DNA from: Trichuris trichiura
Lineage: Eukaryota; Nematoda; Enoplea; Trichinellida; Trichuridae
NCBI GenBank assembly: GCA_037903355.1
Contig: JBAJFE010000026.1
Span: forward strand, 1,178,001 to 1,242,000
Reading direction: 5' to 3'
DNA: 64,000 nucleotides
In this document: piece after piece, positions 60,101 through 64,000 of the stretch
Position numbering within the stretch: position 1 is the first letter of the stretch
Layout of the letters: every line of letters begins with the position of its first letter
Notes under the pieces: model-generated
The model's database searches: none
The model's input: only the letters and a program-made list of their open reading frames with translations
Told to the model about the DNA's origin: nothing
Program-made: the position numbers and the translations under genes

Positions 60101-61874
60101 AAGAACGGCCAAAGAGAGTGCGGATACTTTGTAGAAGGCATCGTTAACTGCTTGCATTAGCATTTCGGCCAACACTCCAACGTACTGGTCGAAAACGCAA
60201 AGCGGATGCGACTCGATTGTATCGCAAAGGAACTGCAAAGCATCCATTTTCAGTTCGCTCGACGACATCCGATCCTCCAGTGCGCCACAAAGTCCGGGAA
60301 CCAACTGACGAAAATGGGTGGCCAAAACTCCAGGTAGAACATGTACCAATTCGGTAAGCAACGCAAAACAATTCTTTTTTGTCTTTGGCGACTTTTCGCG
60401 CAGCAACTTGCTAACAGCGCGAACCATCTGAGGAACAAGTGACTGTAAAGTGCTGAGCACCTCATTGCAGCCATGATCGCCTGCGTCGGTGGCGCAAGTT
60501 GATGCAAATGAACACTGCTTCAACAATATTATTAATGTGGCAAATATGTCATCCTTCACTACTTCTTCGCGCTCTTTCAGTCTGCACAACGTCAATGAAT
60601 GATTATGTTGTAGAAGCTATTGCCCACCTTTCGATTAATAAAGGAGCTACATCAATGCAAAAGCGTACGAGCAACTCCCGCCTGGCGGTTATAGCCGCTC
60701 CAATACATTTGGCAGCTGCGCGACGGACTTTCCATGATACATCATCGTCATCGGAAAACTCCTGCTCCTCCTCAGAGCTTCCATAGTCTACGTCCATTTC
60801 GGAACTGTCGCCATCATCCCTATGATCCTGATCATCGCTATAGTGGTAGTTTGGGTCATAGGTTAGGTAGGTTAATGACAAGTCGACTATACCGCTAATA
60901 CATGGGGTACATTCTGCCGAGCACCTAAATCCATCAGATGAACGTAGAAGCAAAAACAGAGCACCATTACCGGAATAAAACATTTTCAAAACATTGCAAG
61001 CAAGCTTCCCGTATTTCGTCGTCTTCCACTATTCTGCAGTAATGTACGATCGTGGGCAAAACCTGAGTCAAATAAGGAGCAAAGCGTGGACCCGCAGCCA
61101 CGGAAAGCGCACCCACACAATTTATATAGGTACGAAGCGTGGTCAGACTACTTCGATCTTTTAGGAGTTCGACAAGCAAAATGCCAACTGATTCAAGAAC
61201 GGTTTTGCTGCTTACGTTCACCAATACGCAAAGTACCTGAACGGCTCGCTTTCTTATTGCCATTCGACTATTGCGCATCAATGATAACACTGTCTCTTTA
61301 ACTAATTCATGAAACTCGGGTAATCTGGTACCAAACCTTGTCAATATGATATTCAACATGTCAAGGCATTCCATTTGCATTTCGAACATTGTATTTTCAT
61401 CTCGTAGGATATCAATGAGGTTCGGACAAGCCAAACGACATACATTCATCACGCTTGGTCCACTATTACTTGGCAAATGGGTGATAACATTTCTTAGACC
61501 AACGCAGTGAACATCTCGATGCTGATAGTCTTCTGATTTTATACCAACGCAAAGGGATTTCACGATTTGTTCTGCCTTAAAAGTAAGCATTCCTTTCGTC
61601 TTGCCATCAACAATGTTTACATTACCCGTGAATCTTTTACTTTATTTACCAAACGTCCCATAGACCGGACAGCCAAGTTCTGCACCTCACTATTCTTATC
61701 GTCCAACAGCGAAAGAACTGCATGCACTACCCGACGTTCATTATCGTCATCCAACTTGATGGAATCCTTTTCGAGCTCTGACATCAAATCGCTAGTTGCC
61801 ATGAACCTAAAGTCCTTGTCGGCTGAGGACATCTTTTCCAAAAGACGAGCTACGTAGAAAGAATTCATAGACAT
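54180..61874 (-). CDS. CAND1: CAND1, cullin-RING ligase exchange factor
   Basis: The family wraps unneddylated cullin-RBX1 and exchanges substrate receptors of SCF ligases. Ten exons on the minus strand (about 61874-61629, 61590-60980, 60925-60630, 60582-59906, 56375-55732, 55682-55303, 55254-55040, 54985-54657, 54601-54388, 54333-54180) give about 1250 residues; human CAND1 has 1230. Landmarks: [20 protein letters not shown] and DSIKLDDD at the N-terminus; [12 protein letters not shown] followed by the acidic loop and [46 protein letters not shown]; and C-terminal [14 protein letters not shown] and [15 protein letters not shown]. The ATG at 61874 is 13 nt past a T-rich CAG acceptor, so a 5'-UTR intron or trans-spliced leader is likely. 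Introns are about 45-65 nt except one of 3.5 kb (56376-59905). Confidence 0.95.
57444..57541 (+). repeat. solo arm of palindromic element
   Basis: About 98 bp (CACGGAATTTTGACC, then TTGTTAAACGTTTATTGCAA, then GTGCCGACAGCG) matching the left arm of the 57.75-58.00 kb palindrome in the same orientation, about 305 bp upstream. It lacks a facing arm, so it is a truncated or solo copy. Confidence 0.85.
57748..58004. repeat. palindromic fold-back element
   Basis: Two inverted arms of about 110-120 bp, nearly identical, contain GTTTATTGCAACAACGTTTT, ATACGTTATTCTTTTT and GCCGACAGCG. The centre is GATACC..GGTATC near 57860-57895. It would fold into a long hairpin in CAND1 pre-mRNA. No coding capacity. 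Confidence 0.9.
58157..58332 (-). pseudogene. GC-rich exon-like ORF in CAND1 intron, overlapping hammerhead-like core
   Basis: On the minus strand a TTTCGTAG acceptor-like site is followed by about 58 open codons reading [18 protein letters not shown]..., then [20 protein letters not shown], and a stop at 58157-58159. Its GC content is far above the surrounding intron. The 3' end coincides with CTGATGAGGGGCCC..GGCCTGAAAGCTC (58144-58180), the best hammerhead-like core of the window. It may be the 3' end of a retroelement or a captured exon. Family not recognised. Confidence 0.4.
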
Positions 61875-64000
61875 CTTTGACGTTCTCCTGGAAAAAAAAA
61901 TAACAGAATCAACCGTTTGGTTATCCACCGAATAAGAGTGGCGCCAAACAAAAGTAGACACCTTACACTTAGCTATTCGAATTTCTCAAGAAAACAAAGA
62001 ATCCTGCCCTAACTAAAAAGCGGGTCATGAAAAAGTTTGTTAAAGACAAACTATGGATAAACGCAAGCGAGGAAAACAGATACAACGACACTTTGAAAAT
62101 GATCAATTTTTACAGAATCTAACAGCCACTGAGAAAAGCACTTTCAGATAAAATTAAAACTGATCTGCTCAAGTATTAAACAGTCATAATGGAATAAAAA
62201 TTCGCAATAAATTTCATGCATCCGACTAACCAGGCTTTACCTACAAAGTTACGCATACAGTAAATTACCTAGTGTTTACGCCAAAACGAGTAGCCTATTT
62301 GTCCGCAACGGGGAACAACGAACTAAGGTTGAGAACACACGTGAAATTTAAGGAAGTCCGTACTTTCATTCGGACATACGAAAAAACAGTTGCAACAACA
62401 ATCAATTCAGTATGTGATTTGCAGGTATGACTGGCATTACGTTTCATTGGATTCATTCAATGGACCGCAAGGCAATAAATACACATTCCATTGATTTATA
62501 AAGAATTAACGTAATTGGATTCGTAAGAAGAAAAGATAAATAATGTTGATTCATTCGCAAAAAATTTTTCTTAACCTGTCTTTTCATAGTCTGCCAGTAA
62601 ATCAAACTGTAAAGCTTTCCGGCTTCGCTCGCATTTTGAAAAAACTATTGCATTCGTGTTAAACACATGGAGAAAGCGGAGATGATTTACCTTCAAGTTT
62701 TTGCGTCATCACTTCTCGTAGTATGCAAATTATTTGTGTTGCAAGAAAGCTCGCCAAGGGCGCCATTTCTTCTTTTTTGCCTTACATTAATTATGCAAAT
62801 TTTACAAGTGTAAGCGGCATTACCTATCGACCCTACAATGTACAGTACCTATTCGTGCTTAACTGTAAAAAGAGAAAAATAACAATTTTTAATCGAAACG
62901 CCGCAAGATATCGCGCTCAAATAACAATATCTCTGCATCGCTTAGCAGTTTCTTTATCAAAGCGTTCGTATTATCGTTTATTGCTTCACGTCCTACTTAA
63001 GTTAGCAAAGAGGCAGAAAGCCTTTTAACGCGCAGAAAAAAAAATATAGCAACAAAACTAACACATTCTTTAAGATAAAATAAAATAATAAGTACTGCTT
63101 TCATTATAGAGTTTTCAGACTAAAATTATTTGTGACGTTATTCCTAAATGGCACTTCAAAAGCTGCGCGTAGAGAACCCGCTTTCCTCCATTTGGCAACT
63201 TTTTAAATGGTCTCCAGGTCGGCGAAAAGGATTATTGCGCAAAATTTGCTTTTATTATACCGCTGATTAGCTGAACTTTTTCAACTAGAAACCTGATGTT
63301 GTACTATCCCCATGGCGCTCTGAAAAGTAAAAGAAAAGTGCAAGCAAAATTAATGGCGGCATTTAGCATCGTTATTATTCCGCTTGGCGTTTTACGGATC
63401 TTGTTGCGAACATCTATACACTAGTTTTCTAAAAGACTACATGATTACAAGTTTCCGAACGGTCAGCGTGTTTTGAAATTTTAAGTCTAAACCAAGTTCA
63501 GCGTTTGGGCTGCGCGACAAAGAGTGGAGCGGAAACTACCCAAACATTTTCTCTCGAAATTATGTTCAGGCATAGAGGAATTACCGAAGTTACAATATCG
63601 ATTGTATTTGCGCTATTTGCAGACATACTTTTAGAAGATAGCTCGCGGAGGCATGAATTTCAAAATGCTCAAATCATTAATGATTCTCAGGTTACTTTTC
63701 GTGCTATCACTATTTTCAGATTCGCAGGTAAAATTGACGAAATAACTCTTCCCGCATAACTTGCCGCTAACCAGTAGCAACGCAGAATTTTGTTGGCATA
63801 ATTGCGCAGCGCCAACTGTTTGTGCAAATCGGATTCAACAGACAAATGCGCCCAATATTTTTGAACAGTCCAAATTAAGACCAAATTGTTCGAATGCCGC
63901 TACCGACCACTAGCGCTTTCAAAATTATTTTGCCACTGCCGACAGCAGTACTAACTTTGACAATTAAACAAACTGAGCACAATGGCTGCTTCATAATTTA
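61875..64000. other. upstream of CAND1, no gene seen
   Basis: 2.1 kb of AT-rich sequence that should contain the CAND1 promoter and 5' leader. Short frames at 62723-63028 and 63505-63759 on the plus strand show no family features. No repeat was recognised. Confidence 0.4.

Overview
The window is nuclear DNA of a small-intron metazoan, most likely a nematode and plausibly a clade I (Trichuris/Trichinella-like) species. This is inferred from introns of mostly 45-70 nt with GT..AG ends, a multi-Kunitz/thyroglobulin/lustrin secreted protein, a single-exon DEG/ENaC channel, a nematode-style Cys-rich secreted orphan and a cytosolic fatty-acid-binding protein. No rRNA, tRNA, CRISPR or prokaryotic feature was recognised. 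Gene models were assembled by eye by joining exons in matching splice phase, so boundaries may be off by a few bases.

Left half (1-33 kb) is gene-dense. In order: an OATP-type organic anion transporter (987-4637, minus), divergent from a DDX54/Dbp10-type DEAD-box helicase (5520-8993, plus); a large secreted protein with eight Kunitz domains (10388-18568, plus); the Hippo scaffold Salvador/SAV1 (19385-20913, plus); an SH3BP5-type Rab11 GEF (21179-22987, plus); the cleavage factor Im subunit NUDT21/CPSF5 (23683-24348, minus); a possible small basic ORF (24612-24806, minus); a fatty-acid-binding protein (24839-25734, plus); a Cys-rich secreted protein of unknown family (26191-28697, plus); and a DEG/ENaC channel with an altered pore motif (31163-32887, plus).

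Centre (33-50 kb) has no recognisable protein gene. It is organised as a giant inverted duplication: arms of about 1.7-1.8 kb (34.87-36.57 and 47.69-49.52 kb) flank about 11 kb. The arms keep exon-like segments that end in perfect splice donors. The loop holds terminal-inverted-repeat elements, an inverted minisatellite built from perfect U1-snRNA 5' splice-site matches (40.25-41.4 kb), and a T-rich tandem tract.

Right part (50-64 kb) has a secreted protein with a chitin-binding-like Cys domain and a Gly/Gln tail (50298-52517, minus), and the cullin regulator CAND1 (54180-61874, minus), interrupted by one 3.5-kb repeat-filled intron.

The most interesting signal is a dispersed family of small fold-back insertions, at 29.5, 49.1 and 53.4 kb and relatives at 39.5, 46.2 and 58.1 kb. 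Three of them carry 12-16 bp target-site duplications. Several members contain a CTGANGA..stem..GAAA core resembling a hammerhead ribozyme, as reported for Penelope-like elements and retrozymes. One insertion sits in one arm of the inverted duplication, while the other arm keeps the empty site.
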